From: Closterium sp. Naga37s-1
Lineage: Eukaryota; Streptophyta; Zygnematophyceae; Desmidiales; Closteriaceae
Reading direction: 5' to 3'
Assembly (NCBI GenBank): GCA_947471745.1
Contig: CANJKZ010000169.1
Coordinates: 2,798,001-2,862,000 of the forward strand
DNA: 64,000 nucleotides
The notes under the pieces are model-generated. The model made no database searches. It had not been told where the DNA came from and worked only from the letters and a program-made list of their open reading frames with translations. Of this stretch, positions 38,301-47,592 are shown in pieces (the first letter of the stretch is position 1; every line of letters starts with the position of its first letter). A program made the translations under genes and the position numbers.

Positions 38301-41300
38301 GAAGGGGGGAAGTGGGCGGCACGATGGGGCTGCAGAAGGGAGTGCTGCTGCTGAGAGTGGTAAGGCAGGGGATAAGGAAGAGGGGGTGGAGAAGGAAGGT
38401 GGGTGTGAGAAACCCGGGGAGGGTGGGACGGCGGGACAGAAGGGGAAGACCCAGGGGGGTGAGAGTGAGGGTGGTGCTAGGAAGAACAGTGGTGGTGGAG
38501 CGGGGACAAGAGTTGCTGCTAGGGTTTCATCTCAGCCGCAGCGGCAGAATCAGCATCACAACCACCATCATCATCACCAGCACCAGCAGCAGCAGCAGCA
38601 CGGGGACAAGAGTAGTGCCTCTACTGGCGTAACCCCTGGAGCTTCCACTGGGGTATCTGCATCAGGTGCGTCATCTGCGGCCTCTCCACATCAGCACACC
38701 GCCACAGCTCCTACCCATGCTGCTTCTGCTGCTGCTGCGGCGGCGGCAGGCGCTGGGCAGCCGATTCTGCACATGCAACGGCAGCAGCAGCAGCACCAAC
38801 CGCACCACCAGCACCACCAGCATCACCAGCATCAGCACCAGCACCAGCAGGGGAATCAGCACGGGCGGCCTATGAGGTATCAGCAACGCCAGGGGGCGCC
38901 TGCGCCTGGGGGAAGCAGCGCTGCTGCTGGCGCTGGGGGGGGCAGAGGAGGCGGGTATCGGCACGGGGGAGCAGCAGCTGCTGCTGGGGCAGCAGGAACA
39001 GGGGCAGGGGCAGCAGCGGGGGTGAGGCAGGCTGGAGGTGGCGTTGTTGCTGGTGCCTCTGCAGCTGCTGCGGCGGCGGCGGCTGCAGCAGCTTCTTTGA
39101 GCGGCGTTGGTTCCGCTGCAGCTGTGGCTGGTGCTGCTGGTGCTGCTGGTGCTGCTGGTGCTGCTGCTCCTGCAGCAGCAGGGCAAGGACGTGGCGTTAT
39201 TCCTGCAGCAGCAGCAGCAGCACCAGCAGCAGCAGCATCCGTTATTCCAGGCCCCCCTTTCCACACAGGAGCTGCAGGTGTCCTCCCTGGGGCCGCTCCT
39301 CCCTCCTCTCTCTACCACCCTCTCCCCTTCACTCCACTCACTCACGCCGCAGGCCAAACCCCCCTCCACCCGCACGCCAACCCCCACGCCCACCCCCGCG
39401 CCCACCCCCACCCGCACCCACTCCCGCACCTGCATCCGCGCATGCTAGCCGTGCCGATTGCAGGGTTCCCCGCGTTCCCAGTGCCGCCAGCTGCACTGCT
39501 GCAAAACGCGGCGGCGCTGCACGGGGAGGTGCTGGCGTATGCAGAGGAGGTGCGGCCGCCCAGGGAGGCGCGGGTCAGCGCGGAGCAGGCAGTGGCGTGT
39601 GTCAGGCGGACGGTCAGGTCGCTTTGGGAAGGAGCTGACGTTGAGGTGAGTAGTCGTGCTGAATATTGGCCGAGACGCTTATTGTGACTTATGGCGGTGG
39701 CCTTGCTGTGTGCTCACATTGATGTTGATGTGACAGTGATTCGTGCACCCCAACCCCCCAAACCCCTCAAAAAACATCCTCCAGTCCCATTCCAGTTTTC
39801 CTCCTCTCTAGTTGCTCTCCCGGTTTTGCCCATTCCCTCGGGTGTTTGGCTCTTTCGCCATGGGCTTGCCCTCGCTCACAGCAATGTTGATGTGCCAGTG
39901 ATCAACGCAACCCCTTTCTCCCTTCTCCCCCCTCTTCCCCACCCCTCCAAAAACCCCTTCCACTCCCACTCCTGCTCCCTACTTCTCTATCCGCCCTCCC
40001 ATTCACTCCCATTCTCTCAGGTGTTTGGTTCATTTGCCACTGGCCTTGCCCTCGCTCACAGCGACGTTGACGTGGCAGTGATTAACGCACCTCCTCCACC
40101 CGCTGACCTACCAGAGCTTGCGACCCTGTCAGGTGTGTGCATTCATGAGGCTTTAGGTGTTTGACTTTTGAGTTGACTTATGAGTTGAGGTGAATGTACT
40201 GACTTGACTCAAAGGGCACCCGTTCCAATTTGTTGACCTACCAGAGCTCGCGACCCTGTCAGGTGCGTGCGTGCATGAGCCTGTCAAGTGCGTGCATAAC
40301 TTTTGAGGCGCCGCAAAAGCAGTGATTAACGCACCTCCTCCACCAGCTGACCTTCCGGAGCTCGCCGGCCTGTCAGGTGCGTGCGTGCATGAGGCTCTAA
40401 GTGTTCGACTTATGAGTCGACTCTGAGGTGAATGTGCTGACTTGACTCAAAGGGCACCCGTTCCACCCGCTGACCTACCGGAGCTCGCCAGCCTGTCAGG
40501 TGCTTGTGTCCATCAGACCGTAGAGCTAGCTCTACAGATGTAGAGCTAGCTGGAGCTCAGGCTTTTCAGGTGCGTGCATCAGTGCACGCCGCTCATCCGG
40601 CATCTAGTTTGAGCTCTGTATCGTGTGCGTTATAGAATCCTTCTTCTCTTCTCTTCTCTTCTCTTCTCTTCTCTTCTCTTTCTTCCTCATCTCCCTCCTC
40701 TCCCTCCTCTCCCTCCTTCCCCCCGCTTCCCAGGTGCGCGCATCAGTGCGCCGCTCATCCGGCAGCTAGCAGCTGCGCTGAAGAAGCAGCCGTGGTGTGA
40801 GAGCCTGCACACCATTGAAACCGCCCGCATCCCCGTCATCAAACTCAAGTGCCGCCCGCTGCCGCCCGCTGCTGCTGAAGGAGCAGAGGAAGAGAAGGAG
40901 AAGGCCCCGTCGTCGACTCCTGAGCGGGGTGCTGGGTCTGCAGGTTCCACAGAGGGGAGCGGTGGGGGGTCGGTGGGAGAGAGCGAAGCAGGAGAGGCAA
41001 ACGGCACAGCGGCGGCAGCAGCAGGCTCGGCAGCAGCAGGTTCGGCGCTGAAGCCGTCTGCTTCGGCGTCGGACCTGGTGGGGCCGAGCGTGCAGGGAGT
41101 GGTTCGGATGGACATCACATTCTCCCTGTCGCGCCCCAGGGGCATGGAGGTGGGGGATGCTGCCAGCAGGGTGCTGGCTGGGAAGCTGGACGAGGCGGCT
41201 GCGGCTCACAACGGGTCGGCCGCCAGGGAGCTTGTGATTGAACGCCTCAGGAAGATGCCCGCCCTCGCCCCCCTGGTGAGTGAATGGGCTGGGCTGGGTT

Positions 41301-42147
41301 TCCCTGGTGAGAGTGAGTGCACGAGGAGTGAGTGGTTCAGATGGACATCACAACGGGTCGGCCGCCCGGGAGCTTGTGATTGAACGCCTCAAGAAAATGC
41401 CCGCCCTCGCCCCCCTGGTGAGTTGTGGGAGTCCTTGGGCTGGGCTTTCTTGGTGAAGTTACGGGCTGGGGTTGTCGCAGGTAAGTAAGGGATAGGACCT
41501 GGAGGGACTGAGTCACAGAGTGCGTAGGAAATGGTTCGGATGGACATCGCCTGTTTGTTTCCACTCCCTCCGCCAGGTTCTGCTGATGAAGTCCTACCTG
41601 CACCACTGAGTCGAGGCCTCGAGGACGTCTACTCCGGCGGGCTGCGCTCCTCCCTGTGCATCCAGCTAGCCGCCCTTGTGCTGATTTGCATGCTTGCATT
41701 TTATCTCTCCTCCCTCCCGTTCTCCCTGGTCCTGCTCACCAGGTGCTGCTGATGAAGTCCTACTTGCACCACCGAGGCCTCAAGGACGTTTACTCCGGCG
41801 GGCTGCGCTCCTCCCTGTGCATCCAGCCAGCCAGCCAGCCTTCCTTGTGCTGATCCGCTTGCCTGCCTGTTTCTTTCCTCTCCCTCCCTCAGGTGCTGCT
41901 GATGAAGTCCTACTTGCATCACCGAGGACTGAAGGACGTCTACACTGGCGGGCTCGGCTCCTTCTCTCTGACCATGATGCTCGTGTTTTACCTCGAGGTA
42001 TGTATGTCCGTTGAGCCGCCTTAATTCGTGTTTCTCGACCATGGTGCCCTTCTTCTACCTGAAAACTTTTACTTCGATTTGTGAGCTGTGGTGAGTTCCC
42101 GTTCTTTTTGTATGCAGTGTGGTCCTTCCTCCTCTTGTTTCTGCTGC

Positions 42148-42179
<32 letters not shown>

Positions 42180-42219
42180 CTGTTGTCGTTGCTGCTGTTG
42201 CTGCTGCTGCTGTTGCTGC

Positions 42220-42308
<89 letters not shown>

Positions 42309-44824
42309 TCGCTGCACCATTAGGGTTGAAGTCTGGTGTTCAACGCTTCTTTGTATCTGTTTTCTCTCTTCTCTACTTTTCTCCTCTTTCTCACAGAGAG
42401 CCCCTGTGGCATGTGGCATGGCGCCCCCTCCTGCTACTCCTGCTCCTGCTGAGGCAGCAGCCAAGTCACCAGGATCCAAGTCTGCAGATTCCAAGGTTGA
42501 GCAAGGCACTGGTGATGCTGCTGCTGCTGTTTCAGCGGAAAATGCGACTGCTTCAGATAGTGTTACCACCGCCGCAGCTGCTGCTTTGGGCAGCGATGAT
42601 GCCACTACTACTGCTGCTGCTGGTGATGGTGCTGCCGGGTCTTCAGATGCTGATGCTGCAGCTGCCACAGAGGAGAAACCATCAGCTGCCGAGAATAGCA
42701 GCAGCAGTGGCAGCAGCAAGGCGGGTGATGTGGCGGCAGTGACTGCTGCGGATGGGCCTGTAAAGGGGGTGGTTGTGGACGACTTGCCAGGCTCGGCGCA
42801 GTCCGTACCTGTGCCGAACCTGGGAGTGCTGCTTATCGGCTTCCTGCATCTGTTTGGTCAGGAGATCGACCTTTCTCGCGTGCGCCTCATTCTCAGGGTA
42901 AGTGAGACGATAGATGGCTTCTAAGGTGCCTCAAAACGCAACACAAATCGGTTTCCTGCATCTGTTCGGCCAGGAAATTGACCTTTCTCGCGTGCGCCTC
43001 ATTCTCAGGGTAAGTGAGAGGATAGTAGGCGTGTTCAAATAGGTCTGTTCATGCCTACATGAGGGTCTGGTCGCGTGCGCCTCATTCTCAGGGTAAGTGA
43101 GACGCTAGTCAGTTTTTAATATGCCAAAAAATTCAACATGTATTGGATTCCTGCATCTGTTTGGCAAGGAAATTGACCTCTCGTGTGCGCCTCATTCTGA
43201 GAGTAAGCGGGACGACAGGGTCTGAATGGCATGGCTGAATGTTTGTTTTTAGGGACCTCTCCATGCCTCCTGCTGCTGCTGCCCTCTCGCTCTCATTCTC
43301 ATTCTCATTCTCATGTCTGAACGGCATGTCGGGCGGCGTGTTCTGGCGGGAACCCTCCATGCTGCCAGCTGCTTGCGTCTTACTATCCCCCTCATTCCCC
43401 TCCATTCTCTCATGTTGATCCTTTTGTTCGCCCTTCCACTACCATCTCCCAGGGTCTGAACGGCATGCCGGGCGGCGTGTTCTGGAGGGACCCCTCCATG
43501 CCGCCGGCTGCTCTCTGGATTGACGATCCGCTCCGCCCCGGCGCTAACATCGGCTCCGGCTCGTTTGCTATGTGGCACGTGCAGGTGTGTGTGTGTGGGG
43601 GGGGAGGGGGGGTATGTGGGTGTGCATGTGTTTGGCTCGTTTGCCATGTGGCACGTGCAGGCGTGTGGGTGTGTGTGGGGGGGGGGGGGGGGGGGGGGGG
43701 GGGGGATGGGGAGTATGTGGGTGTGCATGTGTTTGGCAGTCAGTTAGACAAAATCAACGCGGGGGAGTTTCCAACACTTGGGATATACATTCAGAGGCAG
43801 TGCATTTTCGACATCAACTACCCAGAAAAACCAAGTGAGTATTTCACATAGTTGTGAGCATCAGCCCATGCAAGGTTCAACCTTGGAATGTACAACTGAT
43901 GCTCACAACTATGTGAAATACTCACTTGGTTTTTCTGGGTAGTTGATGTCGAAAATGCACTGCCTCTGAATGTGCATCCCAAGTGTTACAGACTCCCCCG
44001 CGCTGATTTTGTCGGACATTCCCAATTTCCCTGCACCAGACGCGCTTCTAATTGTCTGATATCCCTCCATCACTTGCTCCCTCACCCATCTCTTCCTCTC
44101 CCAGGCGGTCATGCAAGAAATCCTTCACGTCATCTCCAAGCCCCTCTCCCCCCCACCCCTTCCACTGCCACCACCGCGTTTCTAATCTTCTGTACCTCCC
44201 TCCCCTCTCGCTCCCTCCCGCACTCGCTCCCTCACCCATCTCCCCCTCTTCCAGGCGGCCATGCGGGAAATGCTCCACGTCATCTCCAAGCCAGTCGCTT
44301 CCCCGTCCACCACTGCTGCTGCCGCTCCATCCCCACCAGCTGCTCTCCTTTCACACTCCCCGCCCAAGTCCCCACCCGCTGCTCCTGCTGCTGATGGCAG
44401 TGCAGCAGCAGCAGAAACAACCCCCTCCTCCTCACCACTACCTGCTGCCCTCGCTGCTGCTGATTCCACCCCTGCCGACGCTGCCACCACTGCTCCCACA
44501 CCCGCTGCTGCTGCTGCTACTCCCCGTGTCTCCACCCCCTCCTCCAGCCCGCTCCTCTCGTCCGCATCTCCCCTGCTCGCCTCCCCATCCCGCCCCTCGC
44601 CCTCTCTCCTGGAACTCGCCTTCTCCACCCGCCTGCCCATCACCCAGTCGCTCAAACCTGCCGAACTTGCATTCCATGCCTTGTCTGTCACTGCTCCTCC
44701 TCCTGCTCCTGCTGTTGCTCCTGCTCCTCTCTCTTCTGCTTCTGCTGCCTCTCTGTCTGTCGCTGCTGCGCCTTATGTCTCGGCACCTGTTCCTGCTGCT
44801 GCAGCCGTCGCCGCGGCAGAGTAA
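32308..44824 (+). CDS. Gene C: DCD domain fused to TRF4/5-type non-canonical poly(A) polymerase
   Basis: Exons: 32308-32467, 33346-33446, 33730-33786, 34058-34168, 36468-39645, 40021-40132, 40734-41275, 41893-41997, 42397-42897, 43453-43584, 44255-44824 (TAA). Exons 1-4 plus the start of exon 5 give a DCD domain: GYIFVCNNETMEDDIKRELFG, PGMPLFLYNYTTHHLHGVFE, LNLDPSLSKFPSQVRVRLRE, YHYDGPKFRLELSLTE, then ANNLLRVFGLLEGG. Exon 5 is a ~1060-codon Gly/Ala/Gln/His-rich region. The catalytic part follows: VFGSFATGLALAHSDVDVAV (nucleotidyltransferase GS motif and first two Asp), IPVIKLK, a ~70-aa insert, VVRMDITF (third Asp), VLLMKSYLHHRGLKDVYTGG, LGVLLIGFLHLFGQEID and WIDDPLRPGANIGSGSFAM (PAP-associated region). 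TRF4/5 enzymes add 3' nucleotides to nuclear RNAs. Exon 5 has one nucleotide too many to link both sides in frame: frame 0 before, frame +1 after a 12-G run at 36711-36722. Alternative: two adjacent genes. Confidence 0.75.
32470..32720 (+). repeat. Duplicated first DCD exon of gene C with palindrome at junction
   Basis: A block around ttgccgatcgacgggta...ttttgggttgg occurs at about 32478-32550 and 32610-32665, separated by a 30-bp palindrome (32574-32603, one central mismatch). After the second block, VYVFVCNDEAMEAV (32672-32715) is a diverged copy of YIFVCNNETMEDD from exon 1. Confidence 0.8.
32935..33055. repeat. Short duplication with degenerate palindrome
   Basis: cgttgctcgcttcatcgcag and cagtgctcacgtcatcgcag flank GTGACTTCTGAGTCTGCTTA and its imperfect complement (32983-33012). 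Confidence 0.6.
34080..35330 (+). repeat. Donor-side copies of gene C exon 4 (DCD)
   Basis: After exon 4 (34058-34168) the segment DETKFRRFLYHYDGPKFRLELSLTE with GTACG donor recurs at about 34219-34294 and 34388-34464, and ever more decayed at 34610-34683, 34725-34800, 34960-35005 and 35050-35110. Remnants follow to about 35330. Confidence 0.85.
34810..34957. repeat. 60-bp direct duplication flanking a palindrome
   Basis: 34810-34874 and 34898-34957 are identical apart from a 5-bp insertion (cagcg doubled) in the first. Between them lie 23 bp containing the palindrome TTGAGGCGCCTCAA (34875-34888). This is the cleanest example of a palindrome placed exactly at a tandem-duplication junction. 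Confidence 0.92.
35500..36060. repeat. Diverged tandem duplications in gene C intron 4
   Basis: A block (tgcaagaaca.ggctttt...ctgtac.a.tgcagtaggac.g) occurs at 35498-35555 and 35618-35675. A related block (aagttgtaccaatgcaccagggcgg) is at 35806, with repeats of gaacgttc.ttttt.gtga nearby. The imperfect palindrome 35631-35651 (cttttgagtcaacttgaaaag) sits inside the second block. Confidence 0.6.
36150..36500 (+). repeat. Acceptor-side copies of gene C exon 5 with palindrome
   Basis: The 3' splice site and first 30 nt of exon 5 (gtgcag|GCCAACAACTTGCTG.GAGTC) occur at 36366-36398 and again at the intact exon 36468. The palindrome 36403-36422 (GTTTTGAAACGTCTCAAAAC) lies between them. A decayed copy of the next ~100 nt (gggggaaggtgaaag...gggggacgaggagggcgggcag) precedes at 36155-36240. 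Confidence 0.8.
39690..40020 (+). repeat. Acceptor-side copies of gene C exon 6
   Basis: Exon 6 starts at 40021 (VFGSFATGLALAHSDVDVAVINA). Upstream copies: 39841-39910 (VFGSF...GLALAHSNVDVPVINA, with cag-like tcg|GTGTTTGG) and a more decayed one at 39695-39755 (VALLCAHIDVDVTVI.AP). Pyrimidine-rich spacers separate them. Confidence 0.82.
40133..40620 (+). repeat. Donor-side copies of gene C exon 6 with palindromes
   Basis: Copies of (APPPPADLPELA.LSG) + GTGCGTGC donor occur near 40226-40262, 40325-40378 and 40470-40500. A second block (gtt.gactt.tgagt.gact...gaatgt.ctgacttgactcaaa) occurs at 40160-40225 and 40405-40465. Palindromes: 40300-40319 (CTTTTGAGGCGCCGCAAAAG, one mismatch) and 40521-40536 (GTAGAGCTAGCTCTAC). 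An acceptor-side copy of exon 7 (GTGCGTGCATCAGTGCACGC) follows at 40570. Confidence 0.8.
41276..41892 (+). repeat. Copies between gene C exons 7 and 8
   Basis: A donor-side copy of exon 7 (HNGSAARELVIERLKKMPALAPL + GTGAGT) is at 41345-41419. Acceptor-side copies of exon 8 (VLLMKSYLHHRGLKDVYSGGL) are at about 41577-41660 and 41741-41825, before the intact exon 41893-41997. Confidence 0.87.
42130..42316. repeat. (CTG/TTG)n trinucleotide array in gene C intron 8
   Basis: About 60 units of CTG, TTG and occasional CGT in the intron between exons 8 and 9. Open frames across it (poly-Leu, poly-Cys, poly-Ala, and poly-Gln on the other strand) reflect the 3-bp period and are not called as genes. Confidence 0.92.
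42900..43215 (+). repeat. Donor-side copies of gene C exon 9
   Basis: The end of exon 9 (IGFLHLFGQEIDLSRVRLILR + GTAAGTGAG) recurs at 42950-43009, in short form at 43073-43093, and at 43141-43200 (FLHLFGKEIDLSC...). A weak palindrome remnant (aaggtgcctcaaaac, 42923) lies at the first junction. Confidence 0.85.
43220..43452 (+). repeat. Acceptor-side copies of gene C exon 10
   Basis: Copies of GLNGMPGGVFWRDPSMPPAA: 43314-43375 (LNGMSGGVFWREPSMLPAA) and a broken one split over 43219-43240 and 43253-43280. Intact exon 43453-43584. Confidence 0.82.
43585..43738 (+). repeat. GT- and G-rich tracts after gene C exon 10
   Basis: Directly after the exon 10 donor (GTGTGTGTGTGGGG) the intron is GT/G-rich. 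A donor-side copy (SFAMWHVQ) is at 43631-43660, followed by a second GT tract and a ~26-nt poly-G run near 43679-43705. The same text gtatgtgggtgtgcatgtgtttggc follows both donors. The length of the poly-G run may be inaccurate. Confidence 0.8.
43747..44013. repeat. Fold-back: 118-bp inverted repeat with 31-nt loop
   Basis: Arms 43747-43864 and 43896-44013 are reverse complements with only a few mismatches. The loop (43865-43895) itself contains aaggttcaacctt. Each arm, read outward-in from its own 5' end, keeps an open frame (INAGEF.TLGIYIQRQCIFD / ISAGES.TLGMHIQRQCIFD) ending in AA|GTGAGT, a splice-donor-like sequence. It lies in the intron between exons 10 and 11 of gene C and is not needed for that gene's frame. 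I do not recognise the peptide; it could be a captured exon or a piece of a fold-back transposon. Confidence 0.85.
44090..44254 (+). repeat. Acceptor-side copy of gene C last exon
   Basis: 44104-44155 repeats cag|GCGGTCATGCAAGAAATCC (AVMQEILHVISKP), a diverged copy of the start of the last exon at 44255 (AAMREMLHVISKP). The spacer text cactcgctccctcacccatctcc is shared. Confidence 0.85.
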
Positions 44825-46572
44825 CAGTCGTCTTCACCTTCCTGCTGATTGTCCTTCGCATGTGTTTTACTGCTATTTTTTTTGTTTTCCCGGTCTGCTT
44901 TTTTCTAGTCGGTCAGTTTTGAGGACGGATACAGCTGCCCACTTTTAACGGGTTGCTGGAGAGACGGAGCGCTGCTAACACTGAGTGGTGGAAAGAGGCA
45001 GTTGGGAAGAATCAACTCCTTTTTCTTTGGAGCAGTTGGTTGGCTGTTAGCTTGAGCCTTGTGCGTCCATTCATTTACACAGAAAGCTAGTAGTGGCAGC
45101 ATCGGCACCAGCAGCAGCAGTGGCTGCTGCAGCAGCTGCTGCTGCTAAGGGCAGCCGGCTTTTAATCCTGCTAAGGACAGTAACGATCTAGTCGGCACGA
45201 ACAGGTTCAGGGCAGGTCTGTGATACAGTCGGATTTGGGAGCTTTGATTTTATTACATCACTTGGTTGGAGCAGTTTGATCGCAGGGGTTGCAGCTACAG
45301 TGACAGAAAGCTGAGATGGAAACAGTTTTATTTGCAAACTGTTGACAGAAGCAGGGGTTTTGGTGGCACGGCAGCAGTATGATCCGCAACTGCAGCTGCA
45401 AAAGTTTCAGTGACAGCTACAGCTACAGGGGTTTCAGTGGCGGTTGCAGCTGCAAAAGTTTTGGTGGCAGACGTTTCTTGCAGGTTTAAATTTCAATGGT
45501 TGATTTCAGTGGTTGAACCTTCATCCAGCTGCAAGAATGTTGGTGGTTCTGGTGGCAGCAGCAGGAAGAAGAGGCGGTTTCTACTGCAGCTTGCAGTTGC
45601 AGAAGTTTCTTGCAAATGCATTAATTTCCATGGTTGAACCTTCGTCCGGCTGCCGGAATGTTGGTGGTTCTGGTGGCAGCAGCAGGAATAGCAGGCGGAC
45701 GCGGTTGTAGCTGCAGCAGCTGGAGGCGTTTTGGTGGCGACAGTTGGGAGCAAACTGATTCGGATTGCAGACAGCTCTGCGTCTTAGTGATACCGTATCC
45801 TCATTGGCTGCCTCAGAAGCAGTGCAGGGCAAGGGAGTCTCGTTCGGGGACCGGCGCAGTTGGTGATGGTTTTTGAGCCATTGAATGTCTACATTTGTGG
45901 GGGGACGTGGGAGGAATACACCGTTGGATGGGACTTTGAAGGATAGTGCCTTCGATGGGGATGCGGGGTGGAGGCGAAACTGTGTGCAGTGTGCAATACA
46001 TTGCTTCCCGTTTCCTGTACGGGGAAAAACTTGCGTTGTCTGAAGACTTGCAGTCTTTCATTCGTCGACATACCTGCTCTTGAGAGGGACGGGCTGTCAT
46101 TCTGTCATTAGGTTGTCGTGTGTGTGTGTGTGTGTGTGGGGGGGGTGGTGTGTGGGATTAATTCTCTGTTTTTTTGTTTGTTTTTTGTTTTCTCTTTTGT
46201 GTGTCGGGTAGGTTGAATATTTGAAACAATTTTCTTCCAAAAGCGGCATTTTGCATGACCGATTGGTGCTGGTTTTCTTACAAATAGTTGACTCTACACC
46301 CTGTGCTGCAGTGTTTGTCATGTCATGTCATGTCATGTCAGTCCACATGATGCCCGTTTGAGCCACTCCCGGTTGCCTTGTGAAGGGGGCGCATAAGCTG
46401 TCACGTGCATTTCGCAAAAGTTTCGTCAATTCGCAGCTAGCAAAAAAGGATTCGTCATGTGCTTATATTTTTTTTGTAACTTATCCGTTGACATTTTGAC
46501 TTCAGTCTCTTCAGTTGGACTTCGGTCCGTTCGTTATTATTGGTTCAGAACCACTGCAACTTGCGCGACGTG
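44825..46572. other. Intergenic region downstream of gene C
   Basis: 3' flank of gene C with no confident gene. It contains a GCAG-rich stretch and a ~120-bp direct duplication: 45505-45570 and 45626-45690 share gttgaacctt, then cttccgtccggctgc-like text, then gaatgttggtggttctggtgg. A (TG)n tract is at 46117-46138 and a TGTCA pentamer run at 46316-46338. Short open frames here are not supported. Confidence 0.45.
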
Positions 46573-46577
46573 CTTGT
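46573..46577. repeat. Target site duplication (left) of outer copia element
   Basis: CTTGT here is repeated at 60108-60112 immediately after the 3' LTR, the 5-bp duplication expected of LTR-element integration. Confidence 0.9.
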
Positions 46578-47023
46578 TGTTGGAAACAATCAGTCTTAAG
46601 CGCCTCTGTCGTGTCGAAACACCAAGACACAAGCGAAGCAAAGCATATCGAGGCACCAGCGAGTCAACCCTCGGAGGTTGAAGTAACCGCTGGAGGTTAC
46701 GCGAAAGTCAAAGGTCAGCGACCTTTGACCTGACAAATACAGCGCGACAGCAAGGACACACAACTGACTCGCTACAGAGCAGTTGCCCGAGTCGTCACTG
46801 TATCGAACCGCAACAGCAACAGTAAAACAGTTATAACCGTATCCCTTCATATTCCTTGTACTCTTATATAATCTTGTATCTCTTTGTCTTAATCAATCGA
46901 CTTTGCCCTCACATACTAGCGCAAGGTGGTTCAAGCACTTCTCATTAAAGCTTCCGCTATTACATCAGTCCCACTCAGAGTTCATCCCTGCAAAGATCCT
47001 AAGGGCTTTTTCTCAGCCCAACA
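46578..47023 (+). repeat. 5' LTR of outer element
   Basis: 446 bp, TG...CA ends, matching 59662-60107. It contains cctttgacctgacaaatacag and, near 46863, an AT-rich cttatataatcttg that is a plausible TATA element (inference). Confidence 0.95.
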
Positions 47024-47041
47024 TGGTATGAGAGCAGTCAG
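47024..47041 (+). other. Primer-binding site of outer element
   Basis: TGGTATGAGAGC directly after the 5' LTR resembles the TGGTATCAGAGC-type site complementary to the 3' end of initiator Met tRNA used by copia elements. Confidence 0.75.
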
Positions 47042-47462
47042 GGAGAATTCGACTTCTATTAAAATACCGACAGCATCAACAAGCATGGCTACACAAAAGG
47101 AAAGGAGCTCCTCCAACGGCTCCCAAGGCACTACTCCTACTCCACCTCCTGCCTCTGGCCTGCAGACAGAGGAGGGCACGGCAACAAGACCAAGAGCAAC
47201 CTCTACCGAGACTCCTGCAAATCAACCTGCAGGCTTCGATCAGAGCATGATGGAGAAGTTTTTCTCCTTCATGTCCTTCTACGAGCAACACCAACAGTCG
47301 GCACCTGCGCAGTCGAACAACAGCAACAACAACAACGGAGCAACTCCCATGAGTCTCGACGGCTCATCATACGCACGAGGAAATCAACAGCAGCCTACCT
47401 TTGCTCCGTACGAGCGCGGGTCCATCAGTTTTATGCCACACCCGCAGCCTTCACCTAGACAA

Positions 47463-47467
47463 GAAAA
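47463..47467. repeat. Target site duplication of nested element
   Basis: GAAAA at 47463-47467 is repeated at 54884-54888 directly after the nested element's 3' LTR. Confidence 0.9.
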
Positions 47468-47592
47468 TGTCAGATTTATATGACAGAGCTACTGTAGGCT
47501 ATAGTGGGGTAGCACATATGGGGTACAGTTTTCTAGGGTTTGTATTTGTACCCAACTTTCCCTTAGTCATTCTCATTCCTCGTTTCTTCTCA
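47468..47592 (+). repeat. 5' LTR of inner element
   Basis: 125 bp, tgtcagatttatatgacaga...tctca, identical to 54759-54883. This is short for an LTR; it contains little room for a promoter, so transcription signals may extend into the leader. Confidence 0.95.

Noticed and set aside
42069..42719. Poly-Gln protein on the minus strand
   Set aside because: Antisense of a CTG array and of gene C exon 9; no supporting motif.
46596..46850. 84-aa minus-strand gene duplicated at 59680-59934
   Set aside because: Both copies lie within the two LTRs of the outer retrotransposon.
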